A stretch of DNA of 64,000 nt, from the NCBI GenBank assembly GCA_017402995.1, contig JAFQOV010000015.1:1-64000 (forward strand), in the 5' to 3' direction. Source of the stretch: Candidatus Gastranaerophilales bacterium (lineage in GTDB: Bacteria; Cyanobacteriota; Vampirovibrionia; Gastranaerophilales; Gastranaerophilaceae). A program made the translations under genes and the position numbers. Positions 54,675-63,754 of the stretch are shown piece by piece. The first letter of the stretch is position 1. Each line of letters starts with the position of its first letter. Below the pieces are notes generated by a model, which worked only from the letters and a program-made list of their open reading frames with translations, did no database searches and was not told the origin of the DNA.

Positions 54675-57005
54675 CTATTTTGTTTGTGCGCCAATTAAAT
54701 TCATATAGTCATAAACTGGTCCTTTTTTGCCTTCTTGAATCCAGCTAAAGTCTTCTTGAAGCGAATCTTGAACCATTTTTGAGTATTGTTCTTTATCATT
54801 AAAGAAAATATTTAAGCCTTTTTTAATAGCTTTATAAAATTCTTCGTCAAATCCTTTTTCATTTGGATCTTTACCTAGTGTTGTCAAAATTCCATTTTCT
54901 TTTCCGTCGCGGTTAATTGTGTCAACAAGTCCGCCAACTGCTGTTGCAATAACAGGAGTTGCCAAAGCCAAAGCTTCGCCTTGCGTCAAGCCACAAGGTT
55001 CAAACTTACTTGACATCAAGAAAAAGTCACTACCCGCCATTAATGCTGGCATTGGCGCAAAACCGTGCGCAAAAAGAACTCTGGAAGAATCTTCACCTAA
55101 TTCTTCTTTGAATTTTTCAATATATTCTCTATGAATTCCACCTTCACCATCTGCGCCTGCAAGATAAACTATTGGTTTATTTTGGTTTGGAAAATCTTTT
55201 TCCCAATTTTGATACATCTTTTTCAAAGAATCGCACAAAATGTCGATACCTTTTTGAGAAACCAATCTGCCACCTGAGATGAAAAATGGAGTTTTTGCAA
55301 TTTCTTCGTCTGTCAAAATTGGCAGTTGAGTATCATTTGCGCCTTTTACATATTCAAGTCTTTTTGTAATATTTTTAACATCTGCGATTTCTTTTGCGCT
55401 GCTTTGAGGTGAATTTGAAAATGGCAAAATGAAATTGTTATATAAATTAATTTTGTTTTTTAATCTTGCTTTTTGCACTTCTTTTAAAGAACTTTTTTGA
55501 GTATATGTTTTAAAGTCAACGCCTGTTGAATCTTTAATTTGTTTTGCTTTTGCCTCAATTGATAAACTATTAAAGTCGTTTCCGTTGATAACACCTTTTA
55601 ATCTGCCTGATTTTGCTTTTTGAACCAAAGCGCTTTGCAAGTCATATGAAAGATGATGACGTTTTGGCGAAATTAATTCATTTGCATAGTTTTGTGAAAC
55701 AGGACAGAAATAATCACTTAAAACAATGCCTAAATTTAAAAGATTAACGTAATTTTCTTGTTCATTTTCAGCTTTCATAAGCATTACGTTTTCAATATTT
55801 TTAGCTTCTTTTTTTGTTCTAAGATTAAAGTTTTCACTGCCTGTTTTTGCATTTGATACGATATCATATGTAAATTTATCAAATAAGGTATTTAATACGT
55901 TTGTGTTGTGATTTTTTCTTTGAATATCATTGTTGTCATAAATCAGACCTTGATATTGAACATTGTGTCCAATAGCAATAATATTCATGTTTCTCAATTT
56001 TTCACTAGCTTCATCAGATAACATTCCGCAAGCATTTTCCATTGGAGCCTTATAGCGTGCTAATGCTGCATATGGGCTTGCTTGCCAGTCGTTGATGATT
56101 AAACCATCTGGCGATTGAACGCTTCTATATGCACTTTGTGATAAAATTTCAAGATTTTTTGGCGCATAATTTTCATCTGTTTTCAATTTAGCCAATTCAT
56201 ACATTGCTTTTGAGAAAATTACGAATTTTTCAGGCTCTTGGACTTTTGTATTGGCTTCATAAATTGAACCATCAAAGATATTATCACATTTAATAAAAAC
56301 TAATTGACGTTCGTCTTCATTGTTCACAAATATTTCAACAGGAACTGTTTTAATTTCTCCATTTTGGAAAATATCCATGTCGAATTTTGCAGCTTTTTGA
56401 ACTTGGAACTGTTTATCTTTATAAGTGTATGTATATGTGTTATGTGATTTTACAAGGTTTGAAACACCTTCTTGCATATACATTGGAATAAATGTTGGAA
56501 TATTTACACCAACTTCTTTCGCGTTTTTAGTAATTGCCGGAGGAACAACGCCCAAACCGCCTTCTTTGATTGGTGCAAATTCTGATGTTAAAGACCATAA
56601 AGTTGGATTTTTAGCTTCAATTGGTTTTAAGTTTGGTTTTGTTGTCAATTTTTCAAAAGCTGTGTTTTGAACAAGTTTGATTGCATTATCATATTTGGTT
56701 TTATTTTTTGTCGCAATATTTTTAGAATTTAATAATTGGATACCATTAAAATCTGTTGTATATTTTTCTAGGTTTGGATTTGGCTTAGCAAAAACATCTT
56801 TGATGTTATCAGGCGCTAGAGCTTCAAAATCTATGCCAAAAAACATAGACAATGTTTTAAGAGCGTTATTTGCCTCTTTTGCAGATGGCTTTCTAGTTGT
56901 TTCAAAACTATCATTTTTAGCTTGAAAACTAATCACATTTCTTTGTGTAAAGTTGCTACTTTGCGCTCTATTAAAGCGTGAAAAACTAATTGGTGTAACT
57001 TTCAT
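54675..57005 (-). CDS. glgA: Glycogen/starch synthase with N-terminal extension
   Basis: 776 aa, about 300 longer than typical GlgA. Residues 1-30 are the leader MKVTPISFSRFNRAQSSNFT ending NVISFQAK; residues 35-135 are a helical region not in ordinary synthases. GT5 features follow: SEFAPIKEGGLGVVPPA at 141, FISGGRLVSQKGIDILCDSL, and the C-terminal SSKFEPCGLTQGEALALATP with VIATAVGGLVDTI. It adds ADP-glucose to glycogen. AAGGTTAGAAT precedes the ATG. Confidence 0.95.
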   Translation of the reverse strand: MKVTPISFSRFNRAQSSNFTQRNVISFQAKNDSFETTRKPSAKEANNALKTLSMFFGIDFEALAPDNIKDVFAKPNPNLEKYTTDFNGIQLLNSKNIATKNKTKYDNAIKLVQNTAFEKLTTKPNLKPIEAKNPTLWSLTSEFAPIKEGGLGVVPPAITKNAKEVGVNIPTFIPMYMQEGVSNLVKSHNTYTYTYKDKQFQVQKAAKFDMDIFQNGEIKTVPVEIFVNNEDERQLVFIKCDNIFDGSIYEANTKVQEPEKFVIFSKAMYELAKLKTDENYAPKNLEILSQSAYRSVQSPDGLIINDWQASPYAALARYKAPMENACGMLSDEASEKLRNMNIIAIGHNVQYQGLIYDNNDIQRKNHNTNVLNTLFDKFTYDIVSNAKTGSENFNLRTKKEAKNIENVMLMKAENEQENYVNLLNLGIVLSDYFCPVSQNYANELISPKRHHLSYDLQSALVQKAKSGRLKGVINGNDFNSLSIEAKAKQIKDSTGVDFKTYTQKSSLKEVQKARLKNKINLYNNFILPFSNSPQSSAKEIADVKNITKRLEYVKGANDTQLPILTDEEIAKTPFFISGGRLVSQKGIDILCDSLKKMYQNWEKDFPNQNKPIVYLAGADGEGGIHREYIEKFKEELGEDSSRVLFAHGFAPMPALMAGSDFFLMSSKFEPCGLTQGEALALATPVIATAVGGLVDTINRDGKENGILTTLGKDPNEKGFDEEFYKAIKKGLNIFFNDKEQYSKMVQDSLQEDFSWIQEGKKGPVYDYMNLIGAQTK

Positions 57006-57061
57006 ATTCTAACCTTTATGCTAATGCCAAATATATAATGCTCGTGAAAAAAATTTTTTTA

Positions 57062-57454
57062 CTATTCGTATTGAGCAAATTCTTTTGAGTTTTCTTCCCA
57101 AACTTCGCGCTCAAGCTTTAGAGCATGATTCCAAAATTGTTCAATTTTATATAAATCTCTTTGAGTTTGATTCATAATATGGACAACGACTTCGCCATAA
57201 TCTAATAAATTCCAGCTGTTTTGTCTTTCAATTTCATCTCCAATTGGAATTCTTTTAAAATTATCTTTAATTTTTTGTCTTAGATTTTGCGTCAAGCCAC
57301 GCACATGTGGGGTTGAAGAACCTGTTGCAATGATGAAATAGTCAGATAATGAGCAAACATTTGCCACATTTAAAATCACGATATCTTTTGCTTTATTATC
57401 GTCTAAAAATCTTGCGATTATAGACGCAAATTTTTCACTTGTTAAATTTTCCAT
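57062..57454 (-). CDS. rsfS: Ribosomal silencing factor RsfS
   Basis: 130 aa, single DUF143/Iojap domain. Features: DIVILNVANVCSLSDYFIIA, TGSSTPHVRGLTQNLRQKIK, WNLLDYGEVVVHIM. It binds the large ribosomal subunit and blocks joining when nutrients run low. AAGGAT precedes the ATG. The PSP1 gene ends 8 nt upstream: a two-gene operon. Confidence 0.95.
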   Translation of the reverse strand: MENLTSEKFASIIARFLDDNKAKDIVILNVANVCSLSDYFIIATGSSTPHVRGLTQNLRQKIKDNFKRIPIGDEIERQNSWNLLDYGEVVVHIMNQTQRDLYKIEQFWNHALKLEREVWEENSKEFAQYE

Positions 57455-57462
57455 ACTTATCC

Positions 57463-58377
57463 TTAAATATTACCTGTGGAAGAGTTTTTGTCATCTTCTA
57501 ATGATTTAATATCGACAATTTCTTCCTCTTGATAATTCAAATTGCCTTCTGTTTCAATATCAATATTGACTTCGCCGTCAATCATTTCAATTTCATTTTT
57601 TGTATATTCTTTAATTTTGCCATCTTCAAGTTTAACATTTACGGTCTTTTTCAAGAAATTAACCATAAATATTTTTCCAATTCCATCTGGAGTCATAACC
57701 CCAGAGCCAACAGGTGGAAGGGTTTTAGCGGCGTCTAAATAATTTTTATATTCATAATTTAAACAACATAACAATCTTCCGCAAGTTCCTGTAATTTTTC
57801 CTGGAGTAATAGGAATCCCTTGGTCTTTGGCTAATTTTGTATTAACTTGCTCAAATTTTTTCAAAAATTTGCAACAGCAATAATCTTGCCCGCAAATTCC
57901 TTGCCCTTGCAAGATTGAGGTTTCATCTCTGACGCCGATATGGCGCAAATCAATTCTAACTCTTTTAAATTCTTGAGTTAAATCTTTTAAAAGTTCTCTA
58001 AAATCAACGCGCTCAGGCGCTGTATAATAAAATGTGATTTTTTTTCTGTCAAAAGTATATCTCGCTTGAGAAAACTTCATCACAAGATTTCTTTTCATTG
58101 CAAAATCGCGACATTTATAAAAGGCTTTAATTTCAAGCTCTTTTTGTTCTTCATATGTTTTCATGTCCTCGTCGTTCATTATTCGAACAACAGAAAGCGC
58201 CTCTGGTTGATGTTTTTCCCATTGGTGCTGAATACAAGAATTTACAAGGAAAACTTGAAAAACTTCTTCGCCTTTTTCTGTTTTAACAAGGACATATTGT
58301 CCATGTTTAATATTCGCATTATCAGCCACTTTTAAAGGGTGAAACTGGTTTTTAATCGTTCTTATTGCAAATTTCAT
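57463..58377 (-). CDS. PSP1-domain protein (YaaT/RicT-like)
   Basis: 304 aa. The PSP1 C-terminal domain is clear: DETSILQGQGICGQDYCCCK with LKKFEQVNTKLAKDQGIPIT and PGKITGTCGRLLCCLNYEYK; the cluster of Cys (CGQDYCCC, CGRLLCC) could bind an Fe-S cluster. A variable acidic tail follows. In Firmicutes RicT affects RNA turnover and cell fate. TATAAT (minus strand, 58389-58384) ends exactly 6 nt before the ATG and no ribosome binding site lies between, so the transcript is probably leaderless. Confidence 0.93.
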   Translation of the reverse strand: MKFAIRTIKNQFHPLKVADNANIKHGQYVLVKTEKGEEVFQVFLVNSCIQHQWEKHQPEALSVVRIMNDEDMKTYEEQKELEIKAFYKCRDFAMKRNLVMKFSQARYTFDRKKITFYYTAPERVDFRELLKDLTQEFKRVRIDLRHIGVRDETSILQGQGICGQDYCCCKFLKKFEQVNTKLAKDQGIPITPGKITGTCGRLLCCLNYEYKNYLDAAKTLPPVGSGVMTPDGIGKIFMVNFLKKTVNVKLEDGKIKEYTKNEIEMIDGEVNIDIETEGNLNYQEEEIVDIKSLEDDKNSSTGNI

Positions 58378-58383
58378 ATGTTC

Positions 58384-58413
58384 ATTATAGCAAAAAAAGC
58401 AGGTTTAATGCAA
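58384..58413 (-). promoter_or_regulatory. Leaderless promoter of the PSP1-rsfS operon
   Basis: TTGCAT (58413-58408) and TATAAT (58389-58384), 18-nt spacer, then 6 nt to the ATG at 58377. It abuts the pnp terminator. Confidence 0.65.
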
Positions 58414-58442
58414 AAAAGTCGAAGAATTAATCTTCGACTTTT
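58414..58442 (-). terminator. Intrinsic terminator of pnp
   Basis: AAAAGTCGAAGA pairs with TCTTCGACTTTT around ATTAA; T-run on the minus strand. Confidence 0.92.
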
Positions 58443-58473
58443 AATATATTGTTCGTCGATTTGCTGTTTTAGC

Positions 58474-60615
58474 TTATACTCCAAGGGTTGCTTTTTCTTC
58501 GTCAGTCACACCTTTAATTGTCAAGTTAACTCTTCCTTTATCATCAATTTTTTGAACTTTAACGATAACTTCTTGACCGATTGTTAAGTGTGGTTCGATT
58601 GTTTCAATTCTTTCATTGCAAACTTGAGAAATATGAACCATACCGTCTTTGCCTGGAGCCAATTCAACAAAAGCACCGATTGGAATAATTCTTACAACTT
58701 TACCTTTACAAATCATGCCAACTTCAGCTTTGAAAGTTAAATCTTTAATCATTTTCATTGCTAAATCAGCACCTTCTTTGTCATTTGAAGTAATTGTAAC
58801 TTTTCCGTCGTCTTGGATATCAATTTCAGCACCTGTCGCATCAATAATGCTTCTAATCATTTTACCACCAGGTCCGATAACTGTTCCGATATCTTCTTGT
58901 GGAATTGTCATAGAAAGTAATCTTGGTGCATTTGGAGAAATTTCAGCACGTGGCTCTGAAATTGCTTCTTTCATACATTCCATAATGTGCAATCTGCCAT
59001 CTTTAGCTTGAGCTAATGCTCTTCTTAAAGTTGGATTAGAGATACCTTTAATTTTCATATCCATTTGTAATGCTGTAATTCCTTCGGTGTTACCTGTAAC
59101 TTTAAAGTCCATATCACCTAAGAAATCTTCAATACCTTGAATATCTGTTAAAACGATATCAGTGTCATCTTCGTGGATTAAACCCATTGCAACGCCACCA
59201 ATCATACATTTAACAGGAACACCAGCGTCCATTAAAGCCATAGAGCTTGCGCAAGTTGAACCCATTGAAGTTGAACCATTAGATTCTAATACATCAGATG
59301 TTACTCTAATTGCATATGGGAATTCTTCTTTTGAAGGTAGCGCTGGAACATTTGCGCGTTCTGCTAAATTACCATGACCAACTTCACGACGACCTGGACC
59401 TCTCAATGGTTTAACTTCACCAACAGAGAATCCTGGGAAAATATATTTGTGCATATAATCTTTTGTTTTAATTGGATCAACGCCATCTAATTCTTGAGCC
59501 ATGCCAGGACCAGCCAATGTTGCAACAGAAAGGATTTGAGTTTGTCCACGAGTGAACACAGCAGAGCCATGAACTGTTGGTAAAACACCAACTTCGCACC
59601 AAATTGGGCGAACTTCTTCTGGTTTTCTGCCATCTGCTCTTGTACCTTCGTTTTTAATCATTGCTCTCATAATTTTCTTTTCAAGAGCTTTAAATTCTTC
59701 TGCAACGAAGTCTATTCCTGTTTCTTCAATCATTAAAGCAATTGGGTGTTCATCTCCAAGAGCTTCGATTTTTTCTTTAACAACTTTTTTGATAGCTTCT
59801 AATTTTTCGCTTCTTTCATCTCTATCTGGAGTATGATAAGCATCAACTACAACATCATATGCTGTTTCTCTGATAATATTTGCTAATTCGGTTGTATCAT
59901 ATGGGTTAACAAATTCTTCACGAACTACGCCACATTCAGCTGCAAATGCTAATTGAGCTTCGCATTGTTTTCTGATTTCAACTTGAGCAAATTCAACCGC
60001 AGCCATAATATCATCTTCAGTAACGAAATCACAACCTGCTTCAACCATAATTACAGAATCTGCAGTACCTGCGATAACAATATTCATATCAGATTTTAAA
60101 TCTTCAGAGTGTGTTGGGTTAGCAACAAATTCGCCATTAATTCTGCCAACTCTAACTGCACCAACAGGACCTTCAAAAGGTGCACCTGACAACATTAAAG
60201 CAGTTGAAGCACCAATGATTGATAAGATATCTGGTTGTTGTTCTTCGTCATATGCAAATAATTGAGATACGATTTGAACATCATTTCTATATCCCTTTGG
60301 CCAAAGTGGTCTGATTGGCCTGTCAATTAATCTTGAAACTAAGATAGCTTTTTCTGAGCTTCTGCCTTCAGTTCTTGTATATCCGCCAGGGATTTTACCA
60401 ACCGCAGACATTCTTTCTTCGTAATCTATTAATAATGGGAAGAAATCTATCCCAACTCTAGGTTCTTTTGAAACTGTTGCGTGGATAAAAAGCATTGTGC
60501 CTTCGCATTTAACAGTAACTGATGAAGTAGCTTGTTTGGCATACTTTCCTGTTTCGATTTCTACGGTTTTCCCACCAACCGTAAGTACCATTTTTTTGCT
60601 TTCTGGTTTGTTCAT
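58474..60615 (-). CDS. pnp: Polyribonucleotide nucleotidyltransferase (PNPase)
   Basis: 713 aa. Two RNase PH domains (LVSRLIDRPIRPLWPKGYRN, FPLLIDYEERMSAVGKIPGG in the first; GQTQILSVATLAGPGMAQEL and GVPVKCMIGGVAMGLIHEDD in the second), then a KH domain (about 560-620, IGTVIGPGGKMIRSIIDATG) and S1 domain to the C-terminus. It degrades RNA from the 3' end by phosphorolysis. AAGGAAATAAAA precedes the ATG. Confidence 0.97.
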   Translation of the reverse strand: MNKPESKKMVLTVGGKTVEIETGKYAKQATSSVTVKCEGTMLFIHATVSKEPRVGIDFFPLLIDYEERMSAVGKIPGGYTRTEGRSSEKAILVSRLIDRPIRPLWPKGYRNDVQIVSQLFAYDEEQQPDILSIIGASTALMLSGAPFEGPVGAVRVGRINGEFVANPTHSEDLKSDMNIVIAGTADSVIMVEAGCDFVTEDDIMAAVEFAQVEIRKQCEAQLAFAAECGVVREEFVNPYDTTELANIIRETAYDVVVDAYHTPDRDERSEKLEAIKKVVKEKIEALGDEHPIALMIEETGIDFVAEEFKALEKKIMRAMIKNEGTRADGRKPEEVRPIWCEVGVLPTVHGSAVFTRGQTQILSVATLAGPGMAQELDGVDPIKTKDYMHKYIFPGFSVGEVKPLRGPGRREVGHGNLAERANVPALPSKEEFPYAIRVTSDVLESNGSTSMGSTCASSMALMDAGVPVKCMIGGVAMGLIHEDDTDIVLTDIQGIEDFLGDMDFKVTGNTEGITALQMDMKIKGISNPTLRRALAQAKDGRLHIMECMKEAISEPRAEISPNAPRLLSMTIPQEDIGTVIGPGGKMIRSIIDATGAEIDIQDDGKVTITSNDKEGADLAMKMIKDLTFKAEVGMICKGKVVRIIPIGAFVELAPGKDGMVHISQVCNERIETIEPHLTIGQEVIVKVQKIDDKGRVNLTIKGVTDEEKATLGV

Positions 60616-60691
60616 TTTTATTTCCTTTACCTTTATTTACAAGGTTAATTTTATAATAAAACGCAAACTCATGCAAATAAAAGCTGAAAAT

Positions 60692-61558
60692 TTAGCACCA
60701 ATCATTAATTTGAATTTTTTGATTATTTTCAATACAAACCATACACTTTTCACAATCTAAATAATTATTTTTTGATGAATCTTCTAATGTTGAACCTAGT
60801 CGCGCACGATAGTCCCCAACAAGCATAGGACAAGAATATATTCCATTTTGAGAAACTACTCTTGAACTTTTACAGTCAAATAAAATCTCATCTTTTAAAT
60901 TATCTTTTTCTTTTAATTCGATTTCTCTTGGAAAATAAGGAATTATTTTTAAATTTATATCTTCAATTTCAATCCCTTTTTTAATAAAAAACTCGCTAAA
61001 TTCTTTAAAAATTTCACTTCTTTTTTTATTTTTATAATTTACAACACTAATAATTGGATTAAATTCATATTTAATTAAGCTATTTATCGCGCTAAGTGCT
61101 TTTCTAAAGGTTCCTCTTCCTCTTAAATTATCGTTTTCTATTTCATCTATTGAATCTAGGCTAATTCGATAAATTGTTTCAAAAGAGCTTTCGTCATCAA
61201 TTTTTTTCAAAAATCTCGCTTTTTTGTCGTTAATCATTGTTCCATTTGTTAAAATTGTTGTGTTTGAAACCTTAAGGCACATTCTTAAAATTTGGTTAAA
61301 ATCAGGGTGCAATAAGGGTTCGCCTCCTGTTAAATAAATTGAATTTAACTTAATTTTTTTATTTTTAATAAACAACAGAGTTTGTTTAATTTTATCAAGC
61401 GAAATAAAATCATCTTCATTTTTATATGGATTTTTTTGAATATAACAATTTCTACATTTTAAATTGCAAGCTTTTGTTGATAATTGAAAAAACAAATTTT
61501 TTAATTCTTCCATTTCAATTTTTGGCGGTGTGATTAGTGTTTGACTTAAATTTTGCAT
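60692..61558 (-). CDS. Radical SAM protein with SPASM-like C-terminus
   Basis: 288 aa from the ATG preceded by AAGGAG. The [4Fe-4S] motif CNLKCRNC (Cys31, 35, 38) and YLTGGEPLLHPDFNQI identify a radical SAM enzyme; LTNGTMIND is a further hallmark. The C-terminus has CKSSRVVSQNGIYSCPMLVG and CEKCMVC, a pattern used by SPASM domains to hold extra Fe-S clusters. Such enzymes modify peptides or small molecules; a peptide substrate is plausible, but no obvious precursor gene lies beside it. It is divergent from the gene at 61.7 kb, about 160 nt apart. Confidence 0.88.
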   Translation of the reverse strand: MQNLSQTLITPPKIEMEELKNLFFQLSTKACNLKCRNCYIQKNPYKNEDDFISLDKIKQTLLFIKNKKIKLNSIYLTGGEPLLHPDFNQILRMCLKVSNTTILTNGTMINDKKARFLKKIDDESSFETIYRISLDSIDEIENDNLRGRGTFRKALSAINSLIKYEFNPIISVVNYKNKKRSEIFKEFSEFFIKKGIEIEDINLKIIPYFPREIELKEKDNLKDEILFDCKSSRVVSQNGIYSCPMLVGDYRARLGSTLEDSSKNNYLDCEKCMVCIENNQKIQINDWC

Positions 61559-61719
61559 TTTTTTCTCCTTAACTTTCAAATATTTTATGAATTAAGAATG
61601 TAAATTAAAATTAGTCATCTGGGTATATTTAAAAATTTTTGGGAAAATAATAAATATATCTTTTTTCTTTTAAAATCTATAAAAATTTGCTATACTATTT
61701 TCAAGAAAGAGGTGGATAC

Positions 61720-62043
61720 ATGAGTAATAATCAAGGTATGCGTTGGTATGATAAAGACCCTATTTTAAAAGAAGCACTTGAGCTTTTAAGATTATCAACT
61801 GATGAACAAAAAGAACAAGCAAAAAGTTTTATGCTTAAATTACAAGAAGATGTTGCTCAAAACGTAATTGAACGCATTTATGAGATTGTTACTCAATATC
61901 ACGGAAAAGGCAACCGTTGGTACGATAATGACCCCGTAATGTTGAGAGCGGTTGAAATGTTGCGCCAAGCTGACCCTAAAACTCAACGTGTGGCTGCTTT
62001 GAAACTTCTTTTGGCATTAGAAAAAAACAGCTTTAACGATTAA
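61720..62043 (+). CDS. Small protein with duplicated RWYDxDP unit
   Basis: 107 aa from the ATG that follows AGAGGTGG; a TATACT box is at 61691-61696. The unit RWYDKDPILKEALELLR starts at Arg8 and recurs as RWYDNDPVMLRAVEMLR at Arg66, so the protein is an internal duplication with helical linkers. No signal. It precedes folE2 by only 2 nt, suggesting a shared transcript. Not recognised. Confidence 0.75.
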   Translation: MSNNQGMRWYDKDPILKEALELLRLSTDEQKEQAKSFMLKLQEDVAQNVIERIYEIVTQYHGKGNRWYDNDPVMLRAVEMLRQADPKTQRVAALKLLLALEKNSFND

Positions 62044-62045
62044 TT

Positions 62046-62843
62046 ATGATAAAAGATGTTCAAAATCAAAAAGATTTAAGAAACGTGCCAATTCAAAAAG
62101 TTGGTGTTAAAGATGTTGAAATCCCTTTAAAAATCGAACGCAAAAACCCAGACGATACTGTTGGGCTTGAAGTTGTCTATACAAAAGCTAAAATGTCTGT
62201 GAGTTTGCCTTCGCATTTTAAAGGCACCCATATGTCGCGTTTTATCGAGATTTTAAATGAATATAAAAAAGAAAACCTTTTATCAACAGATATTGAAACT
62301 ATACTTTTTGATATGAAAAAAAAGCTTGATGCACAAAGTGCATATTTAAAATTTAGCTTTAAATATTTCATTGAAAAAATTGCACCTGTGAGCAAAAACA
62401 AGTCTTTAATGTGTTATGATTGCGCTTTTGAAGGCGAAGTAGATGAACAAGACGATTATAACTTTTTCTTGATTGTTAAAGTTCCAATCACAACACTTTG
62501 CCCTTGTTCAAAAGAAATTTCAAAATATGGCGCGCACAATCAAAGAGCGCTTTTAAGAATTAAAATTAGCTATGACAAAGATAAACATGTTTGGCTTGAA
62601 GATTTAATTAAAATGGCGGAAGAGTGTGCTTCTTCTGAAATTTATCCACTTTTAAAAAGAGAAGATGAAAAATTTGTCACAGAACGAGCATATGAAAACC
62701 CAAAATTTGTAGAAGATATTATCAGAGATATTGTTGTTAAATTAAGAGAAAATGAAATCATCAACTTCTATGAAGTTGAAATGGAAGCAATGGAATCAAT
62801 CCATAATCATAACGCATGGGCATATCAAAAGTGTTATAAATAA
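62046..62843 (+). CDS. folE2: GTP cyclohydrolase FolE2 (type IB)
   Basis: 265 aa. It converts GTP to dihydroneopterin triphosphate, the first step of folate and queuosine-type synthesis. Markers: KAKMSVSLPSHFKGTHMSRF, ITTLCPCSKEISKYGAHNQR (the zinc-binding CPCS), EEVEMEAMESIHNHNAWAY-like end. Length normal. It can work with metals other than zinc, unlike FolE1. Confidence 0.95.
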   Translation: MIKDVQNQKDLRNVPIQKVGVKDVEIPLKIERKNPDDTVGLEVVYTKAKMSVSLPSHFKGTHMSRFIEILNEYKKENLLSTDIETILFDMKKKLDAQSAYLKFSFKYFIEKIAPVSKNKSLMCYDCAFEGEVDEQDDYNFFLIVKVPITTLCPCSKEISKYGAHNQRALLRIKISYDKDKHVWLEDLIKMAEECASSEIYPLLKREDEKFVTERAYENPKFVEDIIRDIVVKLRENEIINFYEVEMEAMESIHNHNAWAYQKCYK

Positions 62844-62857
62844 AGTTATAATGGTGT

Positions 62858-63754
62858 ATGATAGAAATTAAAAACGTAATTTTTACAAATTCCAAAGCCA
62901 ATTTTTTAAATTGGTTATTGTGTTTTGTTAATCATCTTTTGCCATTAAGAATAAAATTTTCAAGCGAAAGTTTTGTAGCACTTGTTAACAAGAAAAAAGA
63001 AGCTTTAATTACTCTTGAAAAAGATTCAAAAAGCAAAAAGCGTTTTAAAATTACAAAATTGATTTTGGAAGAAAATTCAACATCAACCGCAATTGAACTA
63101 ATAAACTACGCTATCACTCGCTATCGCGCTATGGGGGCACAATCTTTTTATGTTGTCGTAGATGAATTACAAGCCGATTTATTAAATATTTTTAAAAATG
63201 AATTAAATTTCAGAAATTGTGGGATTGAATATCTCTATAAAATTAATCAAACAAATACAAACTATTCATTATTTTTAAAACCATTTAAAAAAGAGTTTTT
63301 AAAGGCTGTTTGCGACTTTTTTAATGAAAATATTAATTCATTTAATCGTTTTTTGTTTTCTCGCGAACAATATCAGTTTTTAAATAATTGCTTAAAATAT
63401 GTCTTTATTGATGAAGAAACAAATAAATTTTTGGGCTATTTTGAAGTTGCAACAAAAAATAAGATTGATTTTTATATCAATTTTTCAATCGATTTTACCT
63501 ACAACATCTATATTATTGACGCAATTAAAATGATTAATTCAAAATTAAAAAGAAAATATAAAAAATTTAATTTATATATAAAAATCAAAGATTATTTTAT
63601 GAATTCAAAAGAACTTTTGGCAATTTTAAACGAAAATAATTTTGAATTTGTGTCTAAAAGTCAAATTTTAGCAAAAGATTATTATAAACTTCAAAAAAAT
63701 GAAAATTTATTTAAAAATGCAAAAATAATCTTTAACGATCCAACAACTGCTTAA
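62858..63754 (+). CDS. Two-domain GNAT-like protein
   Basis: 298 aa. The first half (FVALVNKKKEALITLEKDSK, ELINYAITRYRAMGAQSFYV) and second half (FIDEETNKFLGYFEVATKNK with FLFSREQYQFLNN) each resemble a degraded GNAT acetyltransferase core; the acetyl-CoA loop is not clearly conserved, so activity is uncertain. TATAAT (62847-62852) ends 5 nt before the ATG and there is no ribosome binding site, so it may be leaderless. It ends on a TTAA shared with metW. Confidence 0.55.
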   Translation: MIEIKNVIFTNSKANFLNWLLCFVNHLLPLRIKFSSESFVALVNKKKEALITLEKDSKSKKRFKITKLILEENSTSTAIELINYAITRYRAMGAQSFYVVVDELQADLLNIFKNELNFRNCGIEYLYKINQTNTNYSLFLKPFKKEFLKAVCDFFNENINSFNRFLFSREQYQFLNNCLKYVFIDEETNKFLGYFEVATKNKIDFYINFSIDFTYNIYIIDAIKMINSKLKRKYKKFNLYIKIKDYFMNSKELLAILNENNFEFVSKSQILAKDYYKLQKNENLFKNAKIIFNDPTTA

